The notes below the pieces were generated by a model that saw only the letters and a program-made list of their open reading frames with translations, did not search any database and was not told where the DNA came from. From Monodelphis domestica (Eukaryota; Chordata; Mammalia; Didelphimorphia; Didelphidae), in contig NC_077227.1 of NCBI RefSeq assembly GCF_027887165.1, forward strand, positions 445,904,462-445,968,461: a stretch of DNA of 64,000 nt, read 5' to 3'. A program made the position numbers and the translations under genes. Positions 10,255 to 20,484 of the stretch are shown here, piece after piece; the first letter of the stretch is position 1, and each line of letters opens with the position of its first letter.

Positions 10255-11215
10255 CTAAACTCATTTCTCAATTGACAGATGGTCAAAGAATAAGAATAAG
10301 CAGTTCTCAGACAAAATAATTAATGCTCTCCATAGTCATGTAAAAAGATGCTCTAAATCACTATTAATTAGAGAAATGAAAATTAAAATAACTCTGAGAT
10401 ACCACTCCATACCTACTAGATTGGCTATTGACAGAAAAGCAAAATGACAAAACCTGGAGGGAATGTGGGAAAAATGAGACATTAATAATGCACTATTGTG
10501 GGAGTTGTGAGCTGATTCAACCATTTTGGAGAGCAATTTAGATCTATCCCTCAAGGGCTATAAAATAGTACATACCCTTTGACCCAGCAATACAATTACC
10601 CACTTTGTATCTCAAGGAGATAAAAACCAGAAAAATTTTTGTGCATAAATATTTAAATCAGCTCTTTTTGTGGGTCAAAGAATTGGAAAATGGCAGAGTA
10701 AGTTATAGTATATGATTGTAATGGAGTACTATTGTGCTGAAGAAATGACAAGTAGGAGGGCTCAGAAAAATCCAAATAGACTTACATGAACTGAAGTGAA
10801 GTAAAGTAAGCAGAACCAGGATAACACGGTACACAGTGACAAGAATACTGTACAATGAATAACTGTGAATAACTTAGGTATTCTCAGCAACATGCTGAGC
10901 CAAAACAACCCCAAAGAACTCATGATAAAAAATTCCATCTGCTTCCAGAGAAAGAACTGATGGAATCTGAATCCAGACCAAGGCAAACTTTTTTCATTCT
11001 CTTTCTTAATTTTTTTGGTTCGAGTTTCCTTCCACAAAAAGACTGATATGGTCAAATGTTTTGCATGATTACACATGAAAAATCTCTATCAGATTGCTTA
11101 CCATCTCAGTGGAGGGAGAGAGGGAAGGGGAGAATTAGAGACTCAAAATTCCTTTAAAAATGTTGAAAACTGTTTTTACATGTATTGGAGGAACATAAAA
11201 TAAAATTATTAAGGT
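10255..11215 (+). mobile_element. Old L1 3' end (ORF2 C-terminus and 3' UTR), plus strand
   Basis: On the plus strand, this reads as the L1 ORF2 C-terminal part: wording for 'HMKRCSKSL-REMKIKITLRYH' at 10330-10410 and '[10 protein letters not shown]' near 10500-10535, and the 'EWSTIVLK' region near 10720. Then comes the 3' UTR with 'ACTCATGATAAAAAATTCCATCT' wording at 10918 onward, ending in an A-rich tail near 11215 (AAAATAAAATTATTAA). Frames are interrupted throughout. Confidence 0.8.
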
Positions 11216-12581
11216 ATTCTATTTCTTTTGTTTTCAGCTTTAACAGGTATTTATGCATAGTAGGTTTTGATAATTTTTGAGCTTTCTTTTGGTTTTGTTG
11301 TGATTTCACCTTGTTTGTTTACTATTTTGTTCATTTTACTTCCTGCCCTTTTAAATCATACTGGCTAAAAATTTATCAGTTTTTAGTCTTTTCAAAGAAC
11401 CAGCTTTTAGTTTTATTTATCATTTCTATTCTTTTTTAGCTTCCACTTTATTTATCCTCTAATTGCTAGTATCTTTTTTATGCACATTATAGATTTGTTT
11501 ATTTGTTGGTTTTCTAATTTTTAAAAATGCATATTCAGTCCATTAACCTCTCTTTTCTATTTTGTGAATGTATACTTGTAGGGATATAATTTTTCTGCCA
11601 AAAATTATTTTAGCTGCATCCTCCCAAAATTTTGATATGTTGTTTCAATATTATAATTTTCTCTCACATAATTATTGTTTCTGTGATTTATTCTTTGATT
11701 TGACCCATTTGTTATTTAGAATTTCATTGTTAAGACTGAGTCTGTGTCTTTTGTTTATGCTCCCTGAGCTGATTACTATTTTCACTGCATCATGGTCTAT
11801 AAAAGATATATTTGTTATTTATGCTTTTTTATATTTGGAAGGCAGCAAGGTAACTCAGTGGATGGAGCTCAGGGCCTGGAATCAGAAAGGCTGGAGTTCA
11901 AATCCAGCTTCAGACATTTATTAGTTGTGTGACTCTGGGCAAATTACTTAATCTGTGTTTGCCTTAATCGCCTAGAGAAGGAAATGGCAAAGCATTCCAA
12001 GAGTAGGACTAGACATTTGTTTGTAATATCTCTGTGCCCTAATATATGATCAACTTTTCTAAAAGTTCCATGTGGTGCTGATAAATAAATATATATGTAT
12101 ATTCTTTAGTAGTCCCAATATGAAGGTGCCATAAGCCTTTTAGTTCTAGTTTCTTTAAAATTTTCCAATTCTAGGTCTTCCCTTTTATTTATCTTTCAGT
12201 TGGACTTATCCAAAACTGAAATATCTTGCCACTATTGTATTATTGTATATGTAAATGTTTATTTTTTGCTTTATCAGATAGCATGGTTACAACTCCTGCT
12301 TTTTAAAAATTCACTTGATACATATTCATTTATTTCCCAGGCCCTCATTTTTATTTTGTACTTGTCTTTGTTTTTTGAGTGCATTTCTGGTAAGCAGTAG
12401 ATTACAGCAGATTTTCTTATCTAATTTGTCACTTTTCTTTATTATATTTGATTGTTTAATCCATTCATTTTTAAAATTATGAGAGTTAGATTTATATTTT
12501 CCTCTATTTGTCTCTAATGTTGTTTTTCCCCTGAAATTTATCTCCCCCCCTCCTCTGTAAAAACATCATTTTTTTTCTAGT
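11216..12581 (-). mobile_element. Old L1 fragment, ORF2 endonuclease/RT-linker region, antisense
   Basis: On the minus strand this reads as the L1 ORF2 segment between the endonuclease and the reverse transcriptase (11350-11480) and the endonuclease itself (11550-12450, with the antisense of the SDH/IDHVLG neighbourhood near 11770-12050). An RTE-type SINE at 11838-12005 splits it. It faces away from the L1 end at 10255-11215. Frames are decayed (longest about 118 codons, with no domain intact). Confidence 0.75.
11838..12005 (+). mobile_element. RTE-tailed SINE, plus strand, 3' truncated
   Basis: The head reads AAGGTAACTCAGTGGATGGA, then the MIR/tRNA-like core GTGTGACTCTGGGCAAATTA, and then the start of the RTE tail 'GAGAAGGAAATGGCAAAGCATTCCAA'. 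The rest of the RTE tail, which normally ends in an ACACGACTGAAC-type sequence, is missing. Confidence 0.8.
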
Positions 12582-12775
12582 CAGGAGCTCTTAATCCTTT
12601 TATCAGTGTTATGGACTCCTTAGGCAATCTGGTAGAACATGTAATTCTTTTCTCACAATTTTTTTAAATGCCTAAAATGAAAATGCATAGGATTATAAAG
12701 ATAATTACATTGAAATTCAGTTATTAAAACATTTTTCTAAAAGCAAGTTTACAGACTTCCTGTTAAGAACTCCTG
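12582..12775. mobile_element. Short hAT-type inverted-repeat element (MITE)
   Basis: A 194-bp unit begins CAGGAGCTCTTAATC and ends with GTTAAGAACTCCTG. Its reverse complement CAGGAGTTCTTAAC gives matched terminal inverted repeats of about 14 bp. The interior (GGACTCCTTAGGCAATCTGG, then AT-rich) resembles the 'GGACCCCTTTGGCAGTCTGG' non-autonomous hAT repeats found in therian mammals. No reading frame is present. An 8-bp target duplication could not be seen, so the copy is old. Confidence 0.6.
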
Positions 12776-12784
12776 AGTTCTTAT

Positions 12785-13160
12785 GAACAGTTTGTAGATT
12801 ACCCATAAGTTTATGTACAAAACTGATACATGACTTGGACGCAAAGTTAAATGTGATGAAATTACCTATGGGAAGTTAGAACAAGTTAGAGGGCAATGGA
12901 AAAGCACATGGTGAGTGTGAGCAGGCTACACCTCTTAATACAGAAGGAGCTATGAAGAAGAATTGGAATAACAGATGTTATCAAAGAAAAGTATGATTAA
13001 AAAAAGATGGATTGGTCATGCAGCAAGAGCAAGGGATAACCATTTGATGGTACATGTGCTCCACTGGTATGCTCACAATAGCAAGAGAAAGTGAAAAAGG
13101 TCTCAACACAAAATGGATGCAAGTGTGATCAGTCATTAGAGTTAATATCTACATAGAAGA
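12785..13160 (+). mobile_element. Decayed RTE LINE fragment (ORF C-terminal region)
   Basis: Starting at the ATG at 12896, the frame reads MEKHMVSVSRLH, and after one stop continues RRIGITDVIKEKYD, then KKRWIGHAARARDN. This is the conserved C-terminal part of RTE LINE proteins (family pattern: ME-x-x-M-x-GVS, IRDVI, WAGHxARxxDNRW). Two in-frame stops are visible, so it is dead. It is a separate insertion from the RTE copy at 56690-58470. Confidence 0.75.
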
Positions 13161-13560
13161 TATCTCTTGAATATTTGAATATTTTACTTTATTAATGCTT
13201 TTGCTTTAAACTAAGTGCATCCTCTGACAAAAGAAAGCACATTTGTTATTCATAAACTATGGTTTAGAGCTACTTACCACAATGAACCAGAACTCTGGGT
13301 AGCTTTCTGGAACTCATGGATAAAGGAATCTCAAATGCTATGTATTCTTTTTGTTAAAGTGTAATTAAAAAACAAACTGAATGACTCAGAGATTATAATT
13401 ATATATTTATTTTTTTAATTTGTGTTTTCAAATTTGTTTTGCTGTTGGATATTGTTTAGAATTTTTTTAAAAACCTGATGGAAAGAAAATAAATTTGATG
13501 ACAATTGACCTTCCATTTTGCCTTCCATTACTTAAAAAAAACAAAACCAAAAAACCCAAA
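13161..13560. other. AT-rich sequence with no recognised feature
   Basis: About 400 bp of AT-rich DNA with short A-runs (for example 13530-13560). No open frame of note and no repeat family was recognised. It is probably decayed transposon or ordinary intergenic sequence. Confidence 0.4.
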
Positions 13561-13840
13561 ACTTTTTTACTTGAAGAATTTTGGGAACATCCTCTGAAGT
13601 TCAGCTCAAGTTGACCTTCTTCATGAAACGTTCCTCCCAATAATTATCTCTCCCTCTTCTGAAGTCCTATTATTTCTTTTGTGCATATACATTTTTGACA
13701 ACTATATTCTGCCTTTCATGTTCTGAGAACATTTCACGTATAATTGGTACATCTCCCCAGTTAGGCTGTAAGATCTTTGGGGAGAAGAACAGAGTTCCAC
13801 AGTTCTTTAGTATTAAACAATGAAGCAACACCTGAAGAAT
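13560..13840 (+). mobile_element. Worn L2/MIR3-like 3' fragment
   Basis: It contains the L2-type sequence 'TTCAGCTCAAGTTGACCTTCTTC...CCTCCC', 'TTAGGCTGTAAGATCTTTGGGGAGAAGAAC' and an 'ATTAAACAATGAAG' ending, in the order of an L2 3' UTR. Heavily diverged, so the family call is tentative. Confidence 0.5.
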
Positions 13841-14189
13841 TAGCTTTCATTTCACTCTTGGTTTTTCTAAGAACTTAGCCTGACCCAGACTTTCCCTGCT
13901 GTTCCTTGGTTTTCTTCATTTCATACTCCTGTGTTTCTGCCTCCATCTCCAACCAGGCACTCAAGTTCCCAGCCTGGAACTCTGGGCTTCTGACTGGTGA
14001 AAGTTTACCATAAGTAGCCCAAATACAGATGCACTATGCTGTTCCTCAGTCTAGCCATCTGCAGGCCACACTGTGGTACCTATAAACCTTTCTTCTCCTC
14101 CACCCCCAACCCACTCTGAAACTTTCTACTTCTTGGAATAGCAATCAGATCAATATTAGTATTCCTAGAAAGGATATGCCAATTACCTA

Positions 14190-14385
14190 ATGATGCCATT
14201 CACCATCCCTGTGACTTCCATAATCTAAACACTCCTCACTCAACACTATTCCTCTCTGTGTGTTGTCTCTTGGAATAGAAGCTCCTCGAGGACAGGAACC
14301 ATCTGGCTTTTTGTGATTGGATCCCCAGTGCTCCACACAGTACCTGGCACATAGTAAGCACTAATTAAATGTTGTTCATACTTTC
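14190..14385 (+). mobile_element. L2 3' end
   Basis: Contains the conserved L2 3'-terminal order: GAAGCTCCTCGAGGACAGGAACC, then CCCAGTGCTCCACACAGTACCTGGCACATAGTAAGCACTAATTAAATG. This is the 'GAGGGCAGGGAC...CCTGGCACATAGTAGG...AATAAATG' signature of L2. Confidence 0.8.
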
Positions 14386-14419
14386 CTGGCAAATATCTTC
14401 ATGGAAAAATAGCCACATT

Positions 14420-14422
<3 letters not shown>

Positions 14423-14469
<47 letters not shown>
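14423..14469. repeat. (TG)n microsatellite
   Basis: About 23 uninterrupted TG dinucleotides. Such tracts are length-polymorphic and can adopt Z-DNA. No gene is associated. Confidence 0.95.
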
Positions 14470-14470
<1 letters not shown>

Positions 14471-14479
14471 GTGAAATCT

Positions 14480-15860
14480 TTGCCAATATCCATGTAAAAA
14501 AGAATGGCAAAGGTGGACTTTACCAGAAGTTAGGTTGGGTGAGGGGAGGGTAGTGAGGTTAATATTTACAGGTTCTAAGTAGAAACTGAGGCCAAGAAGT
14601 AGGATGGAATCTAGAGGCTATTGGCCTACTCAGGAATCAGAATTGTCATAACAGGCTCCATCCTGTGTCCACAGTAGCCCCAGCCCAACACTCTTCCTGT
14701 CTACTCACTTTTTTTAGGAGGAGGAAGATGCTGGACCTTCTCAATTAAAGCAGATGGCATCAGCCTACCCTGACTTCTCTGCCCCAAAAGGCCTTTCATA
14801 CATCCAAGAGAAAGGTGCTCCTGTGTAGGCAGGGTGAGGGTGAGGGGACTGTCAAGGAATCTCCTCTTTGCCTTGCTTCCCACCAACTGAGCAGGGACCT
14901 CTGGCACTGGGGTGAGTTCAGGACCATTTCTGGGAGCCCAGGCTTCCTTCCGTCATCTTGACTTGTGCTATTTCCTGTCAGCGATGTCTGTATGTCGGCA
15001 CTACTGGGAGTGGGCTGTGCATGGATCGCTGCCTTTTGGACAGGTCAGACGTCTCAGCCTGAGTAGCACCAGATGTGATTCTAATCAGAGGGAACAAATC
15101 CATCAAGGAAGCAACTTTGCTTTTCACTCCTTCCCCTTCTCACCCTTCCTCAGCCTTGCACACAGCTTTCCTTTGATTTCTCCCCGTGGCCTCTCCCTCC
15201 AGCCTCAAACCCATTCAGACTTAAAGGGGAGACTGAGAAAAGGAAGATTGGGGCTCTTGGTCACATGATATAAATGGTTCCCTGTCCCCTATTCCTGGGT
15301 CCCTGCTCCAGGTCAGCTCCACTTTTCACATCTGAGGGTACAAATTGGGAAATGTCTCCCATCAAAGATTATACCCCGACATCCTAGTCTTTTGTTACTC
15401 TCTCATTCTTTGGTGGTAACGCTTTCACCCTGTCAAACCCAGCAGATGCAGTGAGTGCACAAGGAAATATAAGCACCCCAATGTCGGGGAGACTAAGGGG
15501 GCTAACTATTGACCCGTTAGGTAACTCCCATGTTCCCCAGTTTGAAGCATCAAATAGTCCTCCTATAAACTCCCCTTTAGTCTACAGGCCCCCTCCTCTA
15601 ATCCTTAACTACTTGGCTTATGGTCCTGCTGATTCAACCAGGGTTCTGGACCCCTTCCTCTGACCCAGTCTACCTCAACTAGCTTCCTTTTGGTTACTGA
15701 AGAGGTAAATGTTTTTATATTTGGAGACCCAGGTATAACCTTGCTGATCTCTAGAGGGCAGAAAGCATGTTAAATTCACACTCAGCTCTTTGACCATCTC
15801 CACTGATGCCTTATTTCTCTCTCCTCTTTCTGCCACCAGATTTTACTGTAAGGCCTCAGG
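14480..15860. other. Repeat-poor, GC-richer unassigned DNA
   Basis: About 1.4 kb in which no transposon wording was recognised. Open stretches exist (for example 118 codons at 14912-15268 on the plus strand and 70 codons at 15451-15663), but they show no domain, no heptad or signal pattern and no related second copy, so I do not call genes. It could hold unspliced exons or regulatory DNA; the sequence alone does not say. Confidence 0.4.
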
Positions 15861-15867
15861 CTAGGAA

Positions 15868-15913
15868 CTCTCTCTCTCTCTCTGTCTGTCTCTCTCTGTC
15901 TCTCTCTCTCTCC

Positions 15914-15960
<47 letters not shown>

Positions 15961-16090
15961 CTCTAAATCTCTCTGACTTTCTGTCTCTGTCTGTTTCTCT
16001 CTATGTGTGTCTGTGTGTGTCTCCCTAAATCTCTGTCTTTCTGACTCTGTCTCTCCCTCCCTCTCTCTCTGTCTCTGTGTTTCTCTTCCC
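15868..16090. repeat. Compound (CT)n/(CTGT)n pyrimidine repeat
   Basis: A roughly 220-bp pyrimidine-rich tract mixing CT, CTGT and TGTG units, with its purest CT run at about 15917-15956. The opposite-strand 91-codon open frame (15856-16131) is only repeated E/R-type codons from this tract and is not a gene. Confidence 0.95.
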
Positions 16091-16164
16091 CTCTGAGTTT
16101 CCAGCTTTATAAAACAAAAGAATTGGGCCAATGGTTCCTGAGGTCTCTTTCACTTTTGACATTC

Positions 16165-16265
16165 AAGGATCCAGGTTCTAGGTCCTGGATTGTAATCTGC
16201 CTGAGGGCAAGGACTAAGGTACGGTATATCTGGCTTACTGTAGGTATTCAGTAAACACTGGACTC
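16165..16265 (+). mobile_element. Short L2 3' terminal remnant
   Basis: Reads GGATTGTAATCTGCCTGAGGGCAAGGACTAAG, then TACTGTAGGTATTCAGTAAACAC, matching the L2 'GAGGGCAGGGAC ... GTAGGTGCTCAATAAA' terminus. Confidence 0.6.
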
Positions 16266-16599
16266 TTAAAGTCTCTCTGAGTACAGGAAGACACAGGTAA
16301 AGTTCCAGCTGGTGGCCACAGTGACATCAGTGGCCTTCCTATTTCAGGATGCCTCTCAAACAAGGGCCAGACCAACATGCCTGCCATTTTCCAGGGTGTA
16401 AGTTGACCAACATGTTGCTTGTAAACATTCCTGCTCATTATCCTTCTCTTTCCCAATGAAAAGTCAGTCAGGGGCAGAAGGGAATCCTGTTCTTATACTT
16501 TAGCTTTGGGCTCTGAGAATTCATGGCAAAACACAATCTCAGCTCTTTTGTCTGAAAGTGGCAGGGAGCTAGCAGACAGGGGATACCTGGATCCCAGCT

Positions 16600-16722
16600 C
16601 AGACTGTCATAGAATCAACAAATCAATCAATAAATACTTATTAATCACCTACTATGTGGCAGCGGATACAAAAGGAGACAAAAGACAGTCCCTGCTCTCA
16701 AGGAGCTCAATCTAATGCGAGA
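16600..16722 (-). mobile_element. L2 3' terminal fragment, minus strand
   Basis: On the plus strand it reads AATAAATACTTATTAATCACCTACTATGTGGCAG, then CCCTGCTCTCAAGGAGCTCAATCTAATG. This is the exact antisense of the L2 3' terminus ('GGGCAGGGAC' and 'CCTGGCACATAGTAGG' blocks). A MIR follows directly. Confidence 0.75.
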
Positions 16723-16724
16723 AG

Positions 16725-16920
16725 TGCTGGAGTGGTCTAATGGAAAAGAAGCTGGACTAGGAGTTGGATCTGGGTTCCAGCCATGGTTCTGCTGCTCATA
16801 AAGGCGATGTCACCCTGGGTTAGTTGCTTCCTCTTTCTGGACCTCACTGCTCTCCTTTGCAAAATGAGGAGGTTAGACTAGATGGGCTCTATGCCTTTTT
16901 AGCTCTGACATCCTCTGTGT
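16725..16920 (+). mobile_element. MIR SINE, plus strand
   Basis: The order is typical for MIR: a head 'GTGGTCTAATGGAAAAGAAGCTGGACTAGGAGTTGGA', a core 'CCTGGGTTAGTTGCTTCCTCTTTCTGGACCTCA', then 'CAAAATGAGGAGGTTAGACTAGATG' and 'AGCTCTGACA' at the end. Confidence 0.85.
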
Positions 16921-18130
16921 CCTGGATAAACTAACCTATTCTCCATCTCCAGCCTCTAGCGTTCCAAGGCCGACACAGAGCCCTCCCACAGTCTGGTATG
17001 AGGGAAGAGAGTAGAAACTCTGGGCCTAATTCCCCTAAAGGTAATAGATCAGGAACTGTTCTCATTCATAGCTTAGTTGGAATTCCTCAGAGAACCAGCA
17101 AACAGGCACCCCAGAGCCAAGCAGCAACACTTGTCAGACGGCCGGCGGCAAACAACATCTGGGATCTCTTTCTGAGCCTCTGGATTCCTTCCCAGCCCCA
17201 ACCACAGCTCCCCTTCATCATGTTAGGCGCGGTAGCTGGGCCTGGGGCCCGGGGTCCTCTATGCTTGCTTTTTCCTGGCCCACACTCCACCCTAGAAGAG
17301 GACTGTGCTTTCCAGGGCTGTGGTTTGGCCCTGGGGGAATGGGTGGAGATGAGATCTAGTGCAGGGGTGTTCACCCTATTTTCTGAGAAGTAAGGATCTC
17401 CTGAGACTGTGCTCCCTCTAGACAGAGAAGAAGCAAAGAGGGGCCCTCTAGTTAGCCAGATGAGCCATGCTGCCACTGAGCCTGGAAAACCTAAGAAATG
17501 GTGGCCTGGAGATGGGAAACTACCTCTGGAACAATGACTTGTATTCTTGGGCAAAGCCTGCTTGATCTGGGAGTGTATATTCTATGCAGTTGTTTTTTTT
17601 TTAATCTTCTACAATTTTAAACAAAATACTACCAGCCTGTATAATTAATGCCCTCAATTCATCATTTTTAATTGCCCATGAAATTTTATAATAGGAATTT
17701 AAAGAAAATTATTTCAAGAATTCCCTGAAAAACATTTCTTGGAAGAAAAACTCCAGATTATCCTTGCTATTCCTGCTGGTACTTTTGCGGATGTGGGATG
17801 GGATTTGCTATTCTGGCATAGGTTCCTAAAACTGTTTCCCCTGGACTCTGGGAGCAGGTACCCTCACTGCTAAATCATATTACAGCATTGAATCTGAAAG
17901 TCTCAATGTAAGTACCACTTGTACATTGTCTTTTCAGGTTCCATCCCCTACTCCCCACCCAGTTGCTAGTGTTCTCCCAAGGTTTCCTTGAATTTGACTT
18001 CTATATGCCATGAATATACCAATGAAATTGTATATATTCCAGTGAGACTTAGGAGTTAAAAAACATATTGAAATGGAAGATGAAATAGGGTGCCCCCATG
18101 AGGTCTATGAAGAGTGAAAAAGGATACCCA
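16921..18130. other. Unassigned DNA with one GC-rich, CpG-containing patch
   Basis: No repeat family was recognised with confidence. The patch at about 17100-17260 is relatively CpG-rich (GACGGCCGGCGG, TAGGCGCGGTAGC). Overlapping open frames lie on both strands (131 codons at 16998-17393 plus, 155 codons at 17087-17554 minus). Both are biased by base composition and show no recognisable domain, so neither is annotated as a gene. Confidence 0.4.
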
Positions 18131-18350
18131 GTGAAGCCCTTCCCATTCAGTGTCTTTGTCTTTTAAGTCTCTTTAGTCCCATCAGACCTCCAGCTTTTGG
18201 CTGTAGTTTCACTTATAGATATTCACGTTTTCTCCCTGATTAGAATATAAACTCCTTGAAGGCAGGAACTGTTTCCCTTTTGCCTTAATATCTCTAGTAC
18301 TTAGCCTGGAACACCTGAAGTGTTTAATAAATATTTGTTGCCTGACCAGT
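18130..18350 (+). mobile_element. L2 3' end
   Basis: Contains 'TTAGAATATAAACTCCTTGAAGGCAGGAACTG' and 'CTCTAGTACTTAGCCTGGAACACCTGAAGTGTTTAATAAATATTTGTTG', the L2 3'-terminal signature. The SPIN-like element inserted just after it. Confidence 0.75.
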
Positions 18351-18363
18351 TGATGAAGCTAGC

Positions 18364-19080
18364 CTCTAAAGCAGCGGTTCTCAATCTGTGGGTCACCACC
18401 CCGTGGGGGTCAAACGACCAAAACACAGGGGTCGCCTAAAGCCATTGGAAAATACATATTTCTGCTGAGAAATCGAGCTACTTTACAGCAAGATCTCGGA
18501 AAGAATGGGGACCCTGCTGCCCGCACATTGTACTAATATTATTTGCCTATCAGCAGCCCTCCCCCCATGAGGGGCAATGGATTTACCCTGTTGCCTGGAG
18601 ACCAGACTCAAACAGAGACCCAGAGAGAGCACCCGGGTGCTGGCTCCGGAGGGGTTAAGAACGAGTCCTGGGGTAGATAACTTTTGGAGCGGATAACAGA
18701 GCTGAGTAACCCCAGCAAAGTGAAGCCTCAGCTCGAGTTGGAGGGAGCTGACAGGAAGAAGGCAGCATCTGCGGACCCCCTCCCCAAGCAGGACTTACCT
18801 CCTGCCCCAATGCTCAGGCTGCCTCCTGCTGGATTAATATTTTTCAACATATAATTAAATATTGTTTTTGTGATTAATCACTATGTTTAAATTATGTTTG
18901 ATTTGTAGCAATGAGGATACATAATGCATATCAGATATTTACATTCTGAATCATAACTGTAGCAAAATTACAGTTTTGAAGTAGTCACCAAAATAATGTT
19001 TTGGTTTGGGGTCACCGCAACATGAGGAGCTGTATTGTGGGGTCACGGCATTAGAAAGGTTGAAAACCACTGCTCTAAAG
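18364..19080. mobile_element. SPIN/URR1-like hAT DNA transposon with 8-bp target duplication
   Basis: The element runs 18372-19072 and starts CAGCGGTTCTCAATCT. Its end ...AACCACTG reverse-complements to CAGTGGTTTTCAACCT, giving terminal inverted repeats matching at 13 of 16 positions. It is flanked by a perfect 8-bp duplication, CTCTAAAG at 18364-18371 and 19073-19080, diagnostic of hAT transposition. The outer parts ('GTGGGTCACCACCCCGTGGGGGTC', 'CAGTTTTGAAGTAGTCACCAAAATAATG', 'GGTTTGGGGTCACCGCAACATGAGGAGCTGTAT') are those of the SPIN/URR1 group. The 701-bp copy has no transposase frame, so it is non-autonomous. Its middle (about 18500-18830) is GC-rich and I do not recognise it. Confidence 0.9.
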
Positions 19081-19276
19081 GCTCCATTCAACCTTGCTCC
19101 AGAGATGAATATTGAACCCACTCCCCACAAGATTTTGAGAAAGCCAAGTGAGCAAAAGGGGACCTGAAAGGGCTCCTTCCTTCTCTGAGGAGGACAGAGT
19201 AGGGTGGGCAGAATTCTCTGTACTTGTGATTGTGATGTCACAGAAGTATAGAAAGAAACTAGCTTCTGCCCCTTAT

Positions 19277-19690
19277 CTAGAGTTATAGAACCTTAGGCTT
19301 AGAAGGGCCTCCTGAGACGTCATTTGGTCCAATTCATACATGAATAAGAACCCTTTTTAGAGCTCTTCAACCAGTGGTCACCCAGACTTTTCTTGGAGAT
19401 AGCCACTCTCAGGGGAGAATCTAAAACCTCTTGAGACAGCTGACTTCTTGTTTGGCTGGCTCTGATTATTAGGAAGTTTTTATTTACTCAGGGTTGAAAT
19501 GAACTTCCCTAAAACTTCTACCCATTTACTGCTCCTAGTACTTCCCCTAGGGGCCACGTTGAACAAGTCTAATCCGCATGACAGCCCTTCAGATACCAGA
19601 ATACAGTGAATGCGCCCCATCGAAGTATTTTCCTCTCCAGGCTTAACACCCCCAGTTCCTTCAAATGAGCCAAGTGCTTTCATTCACCCT
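19277..19690 (-). mobile_element. CR1/L3-type LINE 3' fragment, minus strand
   Basis: On the plus strand, the order is: 'ATAGAACCTTAGGCTTAGAAGGGCCTCCTGAGACGTCATTTGGTCCAA', 'TTAGGAAGTTTTTATTTAC', 'CTTCTACCCATTTACTGCTCCTAGTACTTCCCCTAGGGGCCACGTTGAACAAGTCTAATCC', 'ATGACAGCCCTTCAGATACCAGAA' and 'CTCTCCAGGCTTAACACCCCCAGTTCCTTCAA'. This is the antisense of the CR1/L3 3' end. It is worn and has no frame. Confidence 0.8.
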
Positions 19691-20480
19691 GTAAGGAAGA
19701 CCATACAGATGTTATTATTCTCATTTTACTTTCCTCCTCCTCTCTTCCAGACCTGAGATTTTGTGCCTTGCCCTGGCAATAATGATAACACTGATGATTC
19801 CCCCTTCCACAGAGCATCTCCTCCAGAGGGGTCCCTCAGGGCTATGGCAACTTGGCAAATGGATTTACAAATCCTACTATATATAGATATCCCATCGGCA
19901 ACCCCTCAAGTTCAGAAACTTTAGGATGTAACAAGCATCTATTTCCACAATCACAGAGCAACAAACCCTATTGTCTGGGGGGTAGAAAACAACTCTGAGT
20001 TGTCACTCCCATCTCCTGCTCTCCCTTCATTAATACTGCCTCTTTTTTTCAGGGTCCCACGTTCAAAGTTAACCTTTTCCAAGAAGCCTTCCTTGATTTA
20101 CCTTTCTTCCTATTGATTGATTGTTCCTTTTCATGCCCATGCAAATAGTATCATTTTATTCTATTATTTTTTGCAGTGGTGTATTGATTCACAAGTGTTC
20201 TTTCTAAATGCATCACCCAGGATCTCATAATGGGGCCCCCCTTCTCATCTACACTCAGATCTATGGAATGGTTAAAGCATCTCTGTATTCCAACTTCTAG
20301 CTTATGAGCCCCCACTAATTTTTTTTAATCAAACCAAACCAAATAACATGACTATGAATTCAAAGCAAAGATTTTAAGGGGAAAAATGATAATACCAAAG
20401 AATTGAATCAAGTATTAGATGCTCTTGGCATCCATTCCCAAATGACTACCCTCTCCATGTGTGTCTCCTATGCAATGTTA
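19691..20480. other. Unassigned DNA, possibly with a worn L2 piece
   Basis: No gene seen. The stretch 20045-20190 ('AAAGTTAACCTTTTCCAAGAAGCCTTCCTTGATT', then a T-rich end) is reminiscent of an L2 3' UTR but too worn to be certain. Nothing else was recognised. Confidence 0.35.
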
Positions 20481-20484
20481 GACT

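Noticed and set aside
15856..16131. 91-codon minus-strand frame rich in R, E, Q and T
   Set aside because: It is the translation of a CT/CTGT simple repeat; low-complexity composition, no start context and no domain.
17087..17554. 155-codon minus-strand frame, and an overlapping 131-codon plus-strand frame
   Set aside because: Overlapping frames on both strands in GC-rich DNA are expected by chance; no domain or motif recognised.
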